Shown here: in pieces, positions 16,144 through 24,450 of the stretch
Layout of the letters: each line of letters opens with the position of its first letter
How positions within the stretch are numbered: the stretch's first letter is position 1
Source of the DNA: Williamsia faeni
GTDB taxonomy: Bacteria; Actinomycetota; Actinomycetes; Mycobacteriales; Mycobacteriaceae
Direction: 5' to 3'
Length of the DNA: 64,000 nucleotides
Assembly: GCA_003202005.1 (NCBI GenBank)
Contig: QJJF01000001.1
Span: forward strand, 29,005-93,004
The notes under the pieces: generated by a model
What the model saw: the letters and a program-made list of their open reading frames with translations, nothing else
Told to the model about the DNA's origin: nothing
Databases searched by the model: none
Position numbers and translations under genes: made by a program

Positions 16144-17480
16144 CACACCCGCCGCACCTTGACAGGCAGTTTGTCCTTGGGAACCGGCAGCGCGCTGTAG
16201 TCCATCGGCATCACGTAATCGTCTGGAACGGACCATTCGAATCCGCGCAGCAGGTGATGCATGATCGTCTTGATCTCCAGCTGACCGAAGTACAGGCCGA
16301 TGCACTTGTGGACGCCGCCACCAAAGGGATGCCACGCCATGCGATGCGACTTGTCCTCTGCCCGTTCCGGAGTGAACCGCTCGGGATCGAATGTGAACGG
16401 TTCCTTCCAGTACTCGGTGTCGTAGTGATTCGTCAGGCCCGGCACCGAGACGATCGCGCCCTTGGGAATGAAGTGCCCCATCACCTCGGTGTCCTTCACC
16501 GCCATCCGCGGCTGTCCCGGAACCGGGGCACACATCCGCAGCGACTCCTTCATGATCAGGTCGATGTCGGTCAGTTTGGACAGATCGTCATAGGCCAGAT
16601 CCGGTCCGAGTTCGAGAGACTGCTCGCGGGCCCGTCGTTGCCACTCCGGCGACTTGGCCATGTGGTAAGCCATCTGTGTCATGGTCATGGTGGAGGTATC
16701 GTGCGCGGCCATCAGCACAAAGATCATGTGATTGACGACGTCCTCGTCGGTGAACCGGTGTCCCTCTTCGCTTTCCGCGTGACACAGCACCGAGAACAGG
16801 TCGGGTGTCTGCGCCGCGCGCTTGGCCGGGATATGGCTCATCATGAACTCTTCGAGGATCTTGCGTGACCTCAGTCCCTTCCTCCAGCGACCACCGGGGA
16901 CCGGCTTGCGAACGATCGATGTGCTGGCGCGCACCGTTTCGATGAACGCCTTGTTGATCCGGTTGGCCTCGGCCTGTGGGAGTTCGAGGCCCATGAAGAC
17001 CTCGAGTGCCACGTCGAGTGTGAGCGCCTTGAACTCGCTGAACAGCTTCACGTCGCCGACCGGGAACTGCTTGATGCGCTCGGCGATTATCGGCTGCATC
17101 GCCTGCATGTAGCCCTTGAGGACCGGTGGCGTGAAGGCCTGCTGCAGGATCAGCCGGTGATGCCGGTGCTCATCGAAATCGAGCAACATCACACCGCGGT
17201 TGAAGAACGGACCGATGAAGAAGTTCCATGCGGGTCCGTTGGCAAAAGCCTTCTGCTTGTTCATCAGGATCTGATCGGCGGCCACGGGACCACGGCACGT
17301 GACTATCCGCTGGCCGAAGGCGTTGATGAACGAGACGTTGCCGAACTCTGCCTGTTGTGCGGCGGCGAACGCGAACGGATCGCGGCGCATCCGGAGAATC
17401 TGGATCACTCCGTTGGTGGTTGAACCCTCTACGGGCTTCAGATCGCTGTCGGGCGGCGCTGGCGCCAGGATGACCGTCAT
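16143..17480 (-). CDS. Cytochrome P450
   Basis: The 445-residue heme monooxygenase has an I-helix AAHDTS (oxygen activation), the K-helix ExxR in KESLR, and the heme loop FGGGVHKCIG with the axial thiolate Cys393. It hydroxylates an unknown, probably lipid, substrate. Its size and the DPERFTPERAEDKSHRMAWHPFGGG region recall the CYP136/CYP51-like group rather than the shorter soluble bacterial P450s; the family assignment is tentative. It is first in a run of nine closely spaced - strand genes. No ferredoxin adjoins it, but an FAD reductase is in the same run. Confidence 0.92.
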   Translation of the reverse strand: MTVILAPAPPDSDLKPVEGSTTNGVIQILRMRRDPFAFAAAQQAEFGNVSFINAFGQRIVTCRGPVAADQILMNKQKAFANGPAWNFFIGPFFNRGVMLLDFDEHRHHRLILQQAFTPPVLKGYMQAMQPIIAERIKQFPVGDVKLFSEFKALTLDVALEVFMGLELPQAEANRINKAFIETVRASTSIVRKPVPGGRWRKGLRSRKILEEFMMSHIPAKRAAQTPDLFSVLCHAESEEGHRFTDEDVVNHMIFVLMAAHDTSTMTMTQMAYHMAKSPEWQRRAREQSLELGPDLAYDDLSKLTDIDLIMKESLRMCAPVPGQPRMAVKDTEVMGHFIPKGAIVSVPGLTNHYDTEYWKEPFTFDPERFTPERAEDKSHRMAWHPFGGGVHKCIGLYFGQLEIKTIMHHLLRGFEWSVPDDYVMPMDYSALPVPKDKLPVKVRRV

Positions 17481-17558
17481 TGGTTACAACCTCCGCTAAT
17501 GGAACGTTTCGAAGAAATTGTATCTTCATAGTGGGCGGCGATCCAGACCCAGGTCCGA

Positions 17559-18515
17559 TCAGCTTGCCGCCAGCACCGCGTGACACCTGCGCAGTCGCTC
17601 CATCCACCAGCGCCGACGCTCATCCGAGGCCAACGGGGCGGAGGCGACGTCGACCTCGATCCGGCGGGGTCTGAGCAGTCCCCCGTCGGGCACAAACGGC
17701 TCGGCGACATCGGTGACGAACAGCCCGCCGGTTCCCAGCCCGCACGCCGGTGGCGCCACCGGCAACGCCGCCGCCGCAGCGACACCGGCGGACATGCCCA
17801 CCGCCGAATCGAGCGCGCTCGAGATCACCACCGGGATGGGAATCCGGGCGGCCAGATCCAAGACCCGGCGCATTCCGCCCAGCGGCGCCACCTTCAAGAT
17901 CGCGACATCGGCGGCTTTGGCCTCGATCACGCGCAGTGGATCCTCGGCCCGTCGGATGCTCTCGTCGGCGGCGATCGGGGTGCGAACCGCCGACCGCACT
18001 TCGGCAAGTTCTTCCAACGTGGCGCAGGGCTGCTCGGCATACTCCAGCTCCCCCAGGGCACGTAGAGCCGTGATCGCCTGCGGAACAGACCATTTCGCAT
18101 TGGCATCCACCCTGACCGTGGGGATGTGTTCGCGAACGGCGGCCACCCTGGCGACGTCGTCGTCGAGAGTCTGGCCTTCCTGTGCGACTTTGACCTTGGC
18201 GGTGGTCGCTCCGGGGAAACGCTCGAGCAGTGCCTTAACATCGCCTGCCGGAATCGCCGGCACCGTGGCATTGACCGGAACGGTGTCACGGATCAACTCC
18301 GGCGGTCCGAGGTACGCGGCCTCGATGCCGGCCGCCAGCCACGCCGACGACTCGACGTCGTCATACTCCGGAAAGGCCCCGAACTCGCCCCAGCCGGCCG
18401 GACCCCGGAACAACAGCACTTCCCTGGTGGTGATGCCCCGGAATTCCACGTTCATCGGCAGTGAAACAACAATGGCCGTATCGGCCAATTCCGCAAAGGA
18501 CGGAAGGGAGGTCAT
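17559..18515 (-). CDS. menC: o-Succinylbenzoate synthase (MenC)
   Basis: The 318-residue enolase-superfamily enzyme catalyses dehydration of SHCHC to o-succinylbenzoate in menaquinone biosynthesis. It has the catalytic KxK pair (AKVKVA), the metal ligands in VRVDANAKW, then E (in YAEQPC) and D (ADESIR), and the second catalytic Lys in AILKVAPLGG. The length equals that of actinobacterial MenC. Other men genes are not nearby. The start at 18515 lies six bases after the TetR gene, implying co-transcription. Confidence 0.9.
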   Translation of the reverse strand: MTSLPSFAELADTAIVVSLPMNVEFRGITTREVLLFRGPAGWGEFGAFPEYDDVESSAWLAAGIEAAYLGPPELIRDTVPVNATVPAIPAGDVKALLERFPGATTAKVKVAQEGQTLDDDVARVAAVREHIPTVRVDANAKWSVPQAITALRALGELEYAEQPCATLEELAEVRSAVRTPIAADESIRRAEDPLRVIEAKAADVAILKVAPLGGMRRVLDLAARIPIPVVISSALDSAVGMSAGVAAAAALPVAPPACGLGTGGLFVTDVAEPFVPDGGLLRPRRIEVDVASAPLASDERRRWWMERLRRCHAVLAAS

Positions 18516-18521
18516 CAGACC

Positions 18522-19142
18522 TCATTCACCCGACAGCCATCGGAGCATCAACTCGAGTCTGGCGTCATCGCGGGCCGGCTGCGGATTCACCGCGGCCGCA
18601 ACGGATTCGCCGTCGAACAGATGAACCACCGTCAACGCGACGAGCTCGATCTGCCCCTCGGGTAGGTACTGAACAGCGGGCAACGTGCGCGCGAATGCCG
18701 CGATCTGGTCGTGGTACTCGGACAACAGGGGCGCGAGCTGTTCCCGCAATGCGGGGTCTGTGCGCGCCGCGACGAGCAGCTCGTACCAGGCACCGTTCAT
18801 CGGGGCCCGGCAAGCCGCCCGCACGAGCAACAGACAGTCCTCGAGCGTCCCGGTTCCGAGTAACCCCAGCGACTGCGAAAATGCCTCGAACTGCTTGTGC
18901 CGCACATCGTCGGCGGCTGCGATCACCAGGTCGAGGCGGGTCGGAAAGTGCCGGAACAGACCGCCCTGCGACACACCACTGCGCGTACAGATCTCACTGA
19001 TGGTGCTGCGCTGATAGCCGAGCTCACACAATGACTCGACACAGGCCTGCACGAGCCGCGCCTTCGTGGCGTTGCGCCGTTGTTCCTGAGTTCGCCGTGG
19101 TGGTTGGACTGTCTCGTGTTCGGTATCAGAGGTCGAGCTCAC
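18522..19142 (-). CDS. TetR-family transcriptional regulator
   Basis: The 206-residue TetR protein has an HTH at about residues 40-65 (TISEICTRSGVSQGGLFRHFP) and a helical C-terminal domain. The ATG overlaps the stop of the amidohydrolase gene by four bases, so it likely controls that gene. Its ligand is unknown. Confidence 0.9.
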   Translation of the reverse strand: MSSTSDTEHETVQPPRRTQEQRRNATKARLVQACVESLCELGYQRSTISEICTRSGVSQGGLFRHFPTRLDLVIAAADDVRHKQFEAFSQSLGLLGTGTLEDCLLLVRAACRAPMNGAWYELLVAARTDPALREQLAPLLSEYHDQIAAFARTLPAVQYLPEGQIELVALTVVHLFDGESVAAAVNPQPARDDARLELMLRWLSGE

Positions 19143-20974
19143 GACAGGACCTTTGCCACACTGGGCTTCTTGTCACCTGTGACACCGGCCCGCAAGAACT
19201 GTCCACTCCGCGTGGTGGTGCCGAATCCGGGTGCAAACTGACCGCGGCCATACAGATATTCACCAGACACCACTACCGCGCTCACCGCCTCATCATTTCG
19301 GTTCACCATGCGTTTGATGTCCCCGAACTCGGACATCGAGGCCTCAGCATATTCCTTGGTCTGGTCGTTCAATCCGTCCGGGTCGACGACCACCAGGTCG
19401 GCTCGATCACCCACCCGCAAGAATCCGGCGTCGAGATTGTAGAACTCACCGAGCTCACCGGTGAGCTTGTGAACGGCGGCCTCCACTGTGAGGAACGGGG
19501 TCCGCGCCCCACCCTGGGCCTCCTTCACCCGCTGGAGCAACCTGATGCCGTAGTTGTAGAACGCCATGTTGCGCAGGTGCGCGCCGGCATCGGAGAAACC
19601 GATGGTCACGCCGTTCTGATTGATCAACCAGTCGGCGATGTCGGGGCGGTCGTTGGTGATGACGGTGCGCCACCGGAACGCCGTGCCGTACTCGACGACC
19701 AGGTCGAGGAACAGATCGGTGCTCTGGATGCCGCGTTCGCGGGCCACCTGTTCCACGGTCTTGCCGACCACCGATTCGTCGGGGCATTCGGTGATCTCCG
19801 CGTCGTCGAAGTCGCGGTGCCAGATCCGCGAACTGAACTTCTTTTCGAAGTCCTCGCGGAACCACCGCCGATACTCGGGGTCTTTCAGAAGATCGTTGCG
19901 CCCCATCTCTTCTCGAAGATGCAGGGCCGCGCGGCCCGACGCGAACTCCTCGAACACCACCAGGTCGATACCGTCGCTGTACACCTGGAACGGGATCGGC
20001 AGATGCTGCCACCGCAGCGCGCCGCGGCCCCAGTTGTTCGCGACGGTGGCGATCGGGCCGATGATCCGCCGCACCCACCGATCGGCCTTCGCATCGGCGG
20101 CAGCCAACACCGAGGTCTTGAGCGGCTTTCGTCCCAAACCGGTACTCGAGGCGAGGAAGAAGAGGATGTCGTATTTGGTGTTGAGGTTCGGGATGGTCTG
20201 TAGCACCCGATCGCGCCGCCGCAGCACTTTGTTTATCTTGCGCCGCTCACTCCATCGCGCGTAGACCGACGGCAGCGACCGCGACCGGTACCGATCACCG
20301 TCGAGTTTGTCCCAGGGATTGCTCATCGCCGACACCCCGAGGAAGCCCACATCCAGAGCATCTTCGACCGCACGGAGCATCTTTGCCATCTCGGTCCGAC
20401 TCGGCCGATGTGCGCGATCCGTGGACCGCCCCAGGCCCATCGCATCGGTGCGGATGTCGGAGTGGCCGAGGAACGCCGCGATGTTGGGGCCCAGCGGCAA
20501 TTGTTCGATCGCGTCGATGTAGGACGCCGGATCGGTCCATGTCTTGCCGCCCTCGAGTGCGGCGATGACGTGATCCCGAGGTAGGGCCTCGACCCGGCTG
20601 AACAGATCCGCGGCATCGATCGGAGTGGTGTAGACGGTCGACAGCGAGCAGTTACCGATGAACGCCGTGGTGACCCCGTGGCGCACCGACTCGCCCAGAC
20701 CCGGGGCGACCAGTACCTCGGCGTCATAGTGGGTGTGGACGTCGATGAATCCGGGCATCACCCATTGGCCGTGGGCCTCGATCACTCGCGTCTGCGGTCC
20801 GACCTGTAGCGGCCGGGCCGAAACCTCCACCACACGTCCGTCGCGGATCCCGAGATCACGTGTCAGGCCCGGCGCCCCCGTTCCGTCGAACCAGGTTCCG
20901 CCCCGAACCACCACGTCGTAGGGCCGGCCGCCGAGATCCTGGGCGTCGTGAGTATTGTCGAGATGAACACTCAT
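19139..20974 (-). CDS. N-acyl-D-amino-acid deacylase-type amidohydrolase
   Basis: The 611-residue metal-dependent hydrolase begins with VVVRGGTWFDGTGAPG, has the HxH metal site His80/His82 in DVHTHYDAE, IGNCS, LGHSD, and a C-terminal GFSDAGAHLR with the catalytic Asp, followed by RVGDRADLVVVDP. The D-aminoacylase family removes acyl groups from N-acyl-D-amino acids or cleaves cyclic amides; many members are poorly assigned. An RBS (GAGGTC) precedes the start. It diverges from the XRE regulator across 106 bases. Confidence 0.82.
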   Translation of the reverse strand: MSVHLDNTHDAQDLGGRPYDVVVRGGTWFDGTGAPGLTRDLGIRDGRVVEVSARPLQVGPQTRVIEAHGQWVMPGFIDVHTHYDAEVLVAPGLGESVRHGVTTAFIGNCSLSTVYTTPIDAADLFSRVEALPRDHVIAALEGGKTWTDPASYIDAIEQLPLGPNIAAFLGHSDIRTDAMGLGRSTDRAHRPSRTEMAKMLRAVEDALDVGFLGVSAMSNPWDKLDGDRYRSRSLPSVYARWSERRKINKVLRRRDRVLQTIPNLNTKYDILFFLASSTGLGRKPLKTSVLAAADAKADRWVRRIIGPIATVANNWGRGALRWQHLPIPFQVYSDGIDLVVFEEFASGRAALHLREEMGRNDLLKDPEYRRWFREDFEKKFSSRIWHRDFDDAEITECPDESVVGKTVEQVARERGIQSTDLFLDLVVEYGTAFRWRTVITNDRPDIADWLINQNGVTIGFSDAGAHLRNMAFYNYGIRLLQRVKEAQGGARTPFLTVEAAVHKLTGELGEFYNLDAGFLRVGDRADLVVVDPDGLNDQTKEYAEASMSEFGDIKRMVNRNDEAVSAVVVSGEYLYGRGQFAPGFGTTTRSGQFLRAGVTGDKKPSVAKVLS

Positions 20975-21015
20975 CTGTGACCTCCATCACTAAATATGCC
21001 ACCCAATATAACATA

Positions 21016-21031
21016 GCGAGTGCCCGCTCGC
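21016..21031. promoter_or_regulatory. Inverted repeat in the amidohydrolase/XRE divergent promoter
   Basis: GCGAG-N6-CTCGC lies in the 106-base divergent region. GCGAG and CTCGC arms spaced by six bases resemble sites bound by ClgR-type XRE regulators of clp genes, which is fitting because the next gene encodes such a regulator. An AT-rich stretch at 20993-21014 lies beside it and could hold the promoters. Confidence 0.4.
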
Positions 21032-21080
21032 GAAAATCAATGAATTCTGCCGACAGCAGATCCGGCCACCGCACCGCGGG

Positions 21081-21485
21081 GTGCTGACTATCGTCGGACC
21101 GATGGGCCCACATCTCACGCGCGTTGCCGACGCCGACGACCCAGTGTCGGCCGAACTGCTCTGGCGCGAGGCGCTCGGCGCATTCTTCCGCCGGGTACGG
21201 ACCGACCAACAGCGCATCCTCACCGATATCGCTGCGCAGGCCGGGGTGTCACCGCAATACCTGTCCGAGATCGAACGAGGTCGCAAAGAACCGTCATCCG
21301 AGATTCTCGCCGCTGTCAGTAGGGCCCTCGGACTCTCCCTCCTCCAGGTCACCCGCGGTGTCGCGGATGCGCTCGAAGCCATGGCCCGCCCACGGCATGC
21401 CGTGACGGCAGTCGACGGAATCCAGCGCACGGCCGCAACGACGCACCGCCAGAGCGGTCACGTGAGCCTCCGCATGGTCTCCTGA
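21081..21485 (+). CDS. XRE-family regulator (ClgR/PopR-like)
   Basis: A 134-residue single-domain HTH protein. The HTH core is ILTDIAAQAGVSPQYLSEIE followed by RGRKEPSSEILAAVSRALGLSL, a form shared with ClgR, PopR and related regulators of actinobacterial clp and stress genes. The C-terminal 40 residues are low in recognisable motifs. The start may be GTG 21081 or ATG 21102; neither has a strong RBS. It is convergent with the clpP pair (103 bases between the stops), so it probably controls them. Confidence 0.85.
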   Translation: MLTIVGPMGPHLTRVADADDPVSAELLWREALGAFFRRVRTDQQRILTDIAAQAGVSPQYLSEIERGRKEPSSEILAAVSRALGLSLLQVTRGVADALEAMARPRHAVTAVDGIQRTAATTHRQSGHVSLRMVS

Positions 21486-21588
21486 GCGACCCCCCACGTC
21501 GCCACTGCGCGGGCCCTCACACTATTCAGTTCTCAAAGATCGTGCAGTACACAGCTTTTGCCGTGTTCCCGGGGTACTTGGAACCGCA

Positions 21589-22182
21589 CTACAGGCGAGA
21601 CTCCAGGATCTGGTCCACCAGGCCGTAGGCGACGGCTTGGTCGGCGCGCAAGATGAGATCTCGGTCGGTGTCGTGTCGCAAGGTCTTGGCATCTTTCCCG
21701 GTGTGCCGCGACAACAACTCCTCCAATTCACCCCGCACTCTCAGTACTTCATCGGCGTGGATGATCAGGTCTGGAATCGTTCCCTGCCCCTCGATGGCGG
21801 GCTGATGCAACACAACTCGTCCATGAGGGAGAATCCCCCGCTGTCCGGGAGTTCCCCCCGCCAACAGAACGGCCGCCGCACCGACCGCCTGACCTACGCA
21901 GGTGGTCGCAACATCGCAGCTGATGAAACGCATGGTGTCGTAGACGGCCAGCATCGCCGACGGGGACCCGCCTGGCGAGTTGATGTAGAGGTTGATGGGT
22001 TGGCCGGCACTCTCGGATGCGAGATGCAGCATCTGCGCGATCAGGACATTGGCCACGCCGTCATCGATTTCCGTTCCGAGATACACGATCCGTTCTGTGA
22101 GCAATCGGCTGTAGACGTCGAGCGAGCGCTCGCCGCCGCCGGCGGTCTTCTCGATTACATAGGGCACTGTGTAGCTGCTCAT
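21589..22182 (-). CDS. ClpP-like subunit lacking the catalytic serine
   Basis: The 197-residue protein is a full-length ClpP fold, with YINSPGG and the LHQP segment. Where ClpP has GQAAS, this protein reads GQAVG, placing Gly101 at the nucleophile position; the DNA is unambiguous over this codon. His126 and Asp171 of the triad remain. It should therefore be unable to cut peptide bonds by itself, and may act as a structural or regulatory ring subunit as ClpR does in cyanobacteria and plastids. Its ATG overlaps the stop of the upstream, catalytically intact clpP by four bases. Confidence 0.9.
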   Translation of the reverse strand: MSSYTVPYVIEKTAGGGERSLDVYSRLLTERIVYLGTEIDDGVANVLIAQMLHLASESAGQPINLYINSPGGSPSAMLAVYDTMRFISCDVATTCVGQAVGAAAVLLAGGTPGQRGILPHGRVVLHQPAIEGQGTIPDLIIHADEVLRVRGELEELLSRHTGKDAKTLRHDTDRDLILRADQAVAYGLVDQILESRL

Positions 22183-22799
22183 CGCTTACCGCCCAACGCA
22201 ACCGGACGCGCGAATGCCGGATAGATGTCTTCTACCCCGTCGACAACTCGGTCGATGAATCCATAGTCGACGGCCTGCTGGGCGGTGTACCACCGATCGC
22301 GCAGGGAGTCGTTCACGATCCGCTCGAGCGGCATCCCGGTGTTGGCTGCGATGATCGAGAGGACCGTGTCGCGCGTGTGCCGTAGATCGTCGGCCTGCAG
22401 TTCGACATCGACAGCCGTGCCACCGATACCGGATGACCCCTGATGCATCAGGATTCGCGAATGCGTCAGCGCATATCGCTTGCCCGGTGTGCCGGCCGAC
22501 AGCAGGAACTGGCCCGCGCTGGCGGCAATTCCCAGCGCCAGAGTGCTCACGTCGTTCGGGATGGCCCGAATGACGTCCATGATGGCGAGCATCGCCGGCA
22601 CCGAACCGCCCGGCGAATTGATCCAGAAGCTGATGTCTTTGTGCGAGTCCTCGGCAGACAACAAAAGTAGTTGGCTGCAGAGGCGGTTGCCCAGCGCCTG
22701 ATCCAGTTGATCGCCGAGGACAACAACACGCTGGTGGAAGAGCCTGACCACCAACTCGTCGTCGATCGTGCTGTTCATGTTCTGTGGAGTGCTGTTCAT
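22179..22799 (-). CDS. clpP: ATP-dependent Clp protease proteolytic subunit
   Basis: The 206-residue ClpP subunit retains the triad: Ser94 (GIAASAG), His119 (LMHQG) and Asp164 (NDSLRDR). It forms the proteolytic ring used by ClpX or ClpC unfoldases. The ATG at 22799 is favoured by length; no good RBS is seen, and an in-frame ATG exists at 22826. The canonical actinobacterial clpP1-clpP2 pair is normally next to tig and clpX, absent here, so this is likely an extra pair. The 21-bp repeat array begins about 100 bases upstream. Confidence 0.92.
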   Translation of the reverse strand: MNSTPQNMNSTIDDELVVRLFHQRVVVLGDQLDQALGNRLCSQLLLLSAEDSHKDISFWINSPGGSVPAMLAIMDVIRAIPNDVSTLALGIAASAGQFLLSAGTPGKRYALTHSRILMHQGSSGIGGTAVDVELQADDLRHTRDTVLSIIAANTGMPLERIVNDSLRDRWYTAQQAVDYGFIDRVVDGVEDIYPAFARPVALGGKR

Positions 22800-22896
22800 G
22801 GAGCCAGCGTGCCGGAGCGGTTCCATGCGCGAAAGCAATTGCTGCCCAAGGCAGTTCTGCCCCAAGCGGTTCTGCCGAGAGCGGCTCCGGGATTAC

Positions 22897-23035
22897 GGCA
22901 CACTCGACAGCTGGTTGAGCACGGTCGACGGTCGGATGGGCACGCTCGACGGTCCGATGGGCACGGTCGGCGGTCGGATGGGCACGCTCGACGGTCGGAT
23001 GGGCACGCTCGACGGCGGTTGAGCACGGTCCAACT
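22897..23035. repeat. 21-bp tandem repeat array A (about six copies)
   Basis: Between the clpP start and the tuf terminator, the + strand carries a repeat with an exact 21-base period: units begin near 22897, 22918, 22939, 22960, 22981 and 23002, with a partial copy at 23023. The core is GGCACG(C/G)TCG(A/G)CGG followed by TCGGATG or similar. All full copies point the same way. Related units occur at 36.9 and 47.7 kb. No coding function is apparent. Confidence 0.85.
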
Positions 23036-23045
23036 CAGAACGCAC

Positions 23046-23076
23046 AAAAACGCCCGACCCCCAAGGGGATCGGGCG
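23046..23076 (-). terminator. Intrinsic terminator of the str operon
   Basis: The stem CGCCCGA with TCGGGCG, extended by CCCC/GGGG (23051-23076), is followed on the - strand by TTTTT (23050-23046). It begins 27 bases after the tuf stop codon. Confidence 0.9.
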
Positions 23077-23102
23077 CTTTCGGTGTTGCTGGGTACTACT
23101 GC

Positions 23103-24293
23103 TTACTTGTTGATCTTGGTGACGCGACCGGCACCAACGGTGCGGCCACCTTCACGGATCGCGAAGCGCAGGCCCTCGTCCATGGCGACCGGCTGGATCA
23201 GCTTGACGACCATCTCGGTGTTGTCACCGGGCATGACCATCTCGGTGCCCTCGGGCAGGGTCACAACGCCCGTCACGTCAGTTGTACGGAAGTAGAACTG
23301 CGGGCGGTAGTTGTTGAAGAACGGGGTGTGGCGTCCACCCTCGTCCTTCGACAGGATGTAAGCCTGACCCTCGAACTCGGTGTGCGGGGTGGTGGTACCC
23401 GGCTTGATGATGACCTGTCCACGCTCGACGTCCTCACGCTTGAGGCCACGCAGCAGCAGTCCGGCGTTGTCGCCGGCCTGTGCCGAGTCGAGCAGCTTGT
23501 GGAACATCTCGATACCGGTGACGGTGGTCTTGGTGGTCTTCTCGCGGATGCCGACGATGTCGACTTCCTCGTTCACCTTGACCTCGCCACGCTCCACACG
23601 ACCGGTGACAACGGTGCCACGACCGGTGATCGTGAACACGTCCTCCACGGGCATCAGGAACGGCTTCTCGGTTTCGCGAACCGGCTCCGGGATGCTCTCG
23701 TCGACAGCGTCCATGAGCTCTTCAACCGTCTTGACCCACTCGGGATCGCCCTCGAGCGCCTTGAGTGCCGAGACCTTGATGACAGGAGCATCCTCATCGA
23801 ATTCCTGTGCAGCGAGGAGCTCACGCACCTCCATCTCGACGAGCTCGATGATCTCATCATCGTCAACCATGTCGGCCTTGTTCAGCGCGACGAGGATGTA
23901 AGGAACACCCACCTGACGAGCGAGCAGCACGTGCTCGCGAGTCTGCGGCATCGGGCCGTCAGTAGCGGCAACCACGAGGATCGCGCCGTCCATCTGAGCA
24001 GCACCGGTGATCATGTTCTTGATGTAGTCAGCGTGACCAGGGGCATCAACGTGCGCGTAGTGGCGCTTCTCGGTCTGGTACTCGACGTGCGAGATGTTGA
24101 TCGTGATACCACGAGCCTTCTCTTCGGGAGCCTTGTCGATCTGATCGAACGCGAAGCTCTCGTTGAGGGTCGGGTACTTGTCGTGCAACACCTTGGTGAT
24201 CGCCGCCGTCAGCGTCGTCTTGCCGTGGTCGACGTGACCGATCGTGCCGATGTTCACGTGCGGCTTGGTCCGCTCGAACTTCGCCTTCGCCAC
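23103..24293 (-). CDS. tuf: Elongation factor Tu
   Basis: The 396-residue translational GTPase delivers aminoacyl-tRNA to the ribosome. G-motifs are visible in order: GHVDHGKT (residues 19-26), RGITIN switch I, DAPGH, NKAD and SALKAL. The GTG at 24293 gives the family N terminus [15 protein letters not shown] and has AGGAGG upstream. It is last in the str operon, 157 bases after fusA. Confidence 0.98.
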   Translation of the reverse strand: MAKAKFERTKPHVNIGTIGHVDHGKTTLTAAITKVLHDKYPTLNESFAFDQIDKAPEEKARGITINISHVEYQTEKRHYAHVDAPGHADYIKNMITGAAQMDGAILVVAATDGPMPQTREHVLLARQVGVPYILVALNKADMVDDDEIIELVEMEVRELLAAQEFDEDAPVIKVSALKALEGDPEWVKTVEELMDAVDESIPEPVRETEKPFLMPVEDVFTITGRGTVVTGRVERGEVKVNEEVDIVGIREKTTKTTVTGIEMFHKLLDSAQAGDNAGLLLRGLKREDVERGQVIIKPGTTTPHTEFEGQAYILSKDEGGRHTPFFNNYRPQFYFRTTDVTGVVTLPEGTEMVMPGDNTEMVVKLIQPVAMDEGLRFAIREGGRTVGAGRVTKINK

Positions 24294-24361
24294 TTGATTG
24301 TCCTCCTGGACTTCTCGAGCAACCGGGTCAATCCCGGTCACTGTGTGTTTACTTCTTGATT

Positions 24362-24389
24362 GGGGAAGGGCTTTTCGAAGCCCTTCCCC
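24362..24389. other. Perfect 12-bp hairpin between fusA and tuf
   Basis: GGGGAAGGGCTT pairs perfectly with AAGCCCTTCCCC around a four-base loop. It lies in the fusA-tuf gap, 68 bases upstream of the tuf start. On the - strand no U tract follows, so it may be a processing signal or partial attenuator that sets tuf expression separately from fusA. Confidence 0.7.
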
Positions 24390-24450
24390 GCACAAGCGGT
24401 TTTCTTAATTGCTGTGCGCCGGTGGCGCTATCGCCGAGACGACGGGTGAA

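Noticed and set aside
22897..23035. CRISPR array
   Set aside because: The 21-base repeats have almost no spacer and the rest of the unit is itself repeated, and no cas genes are present.
22671..24359. Open frame of 562 codons on the + strand opposite tuf
   Set aside because: It is an antisense shadow of the highly conserved EF-Tu gene, caused by its codon bias, and its sequence is not protein-like.
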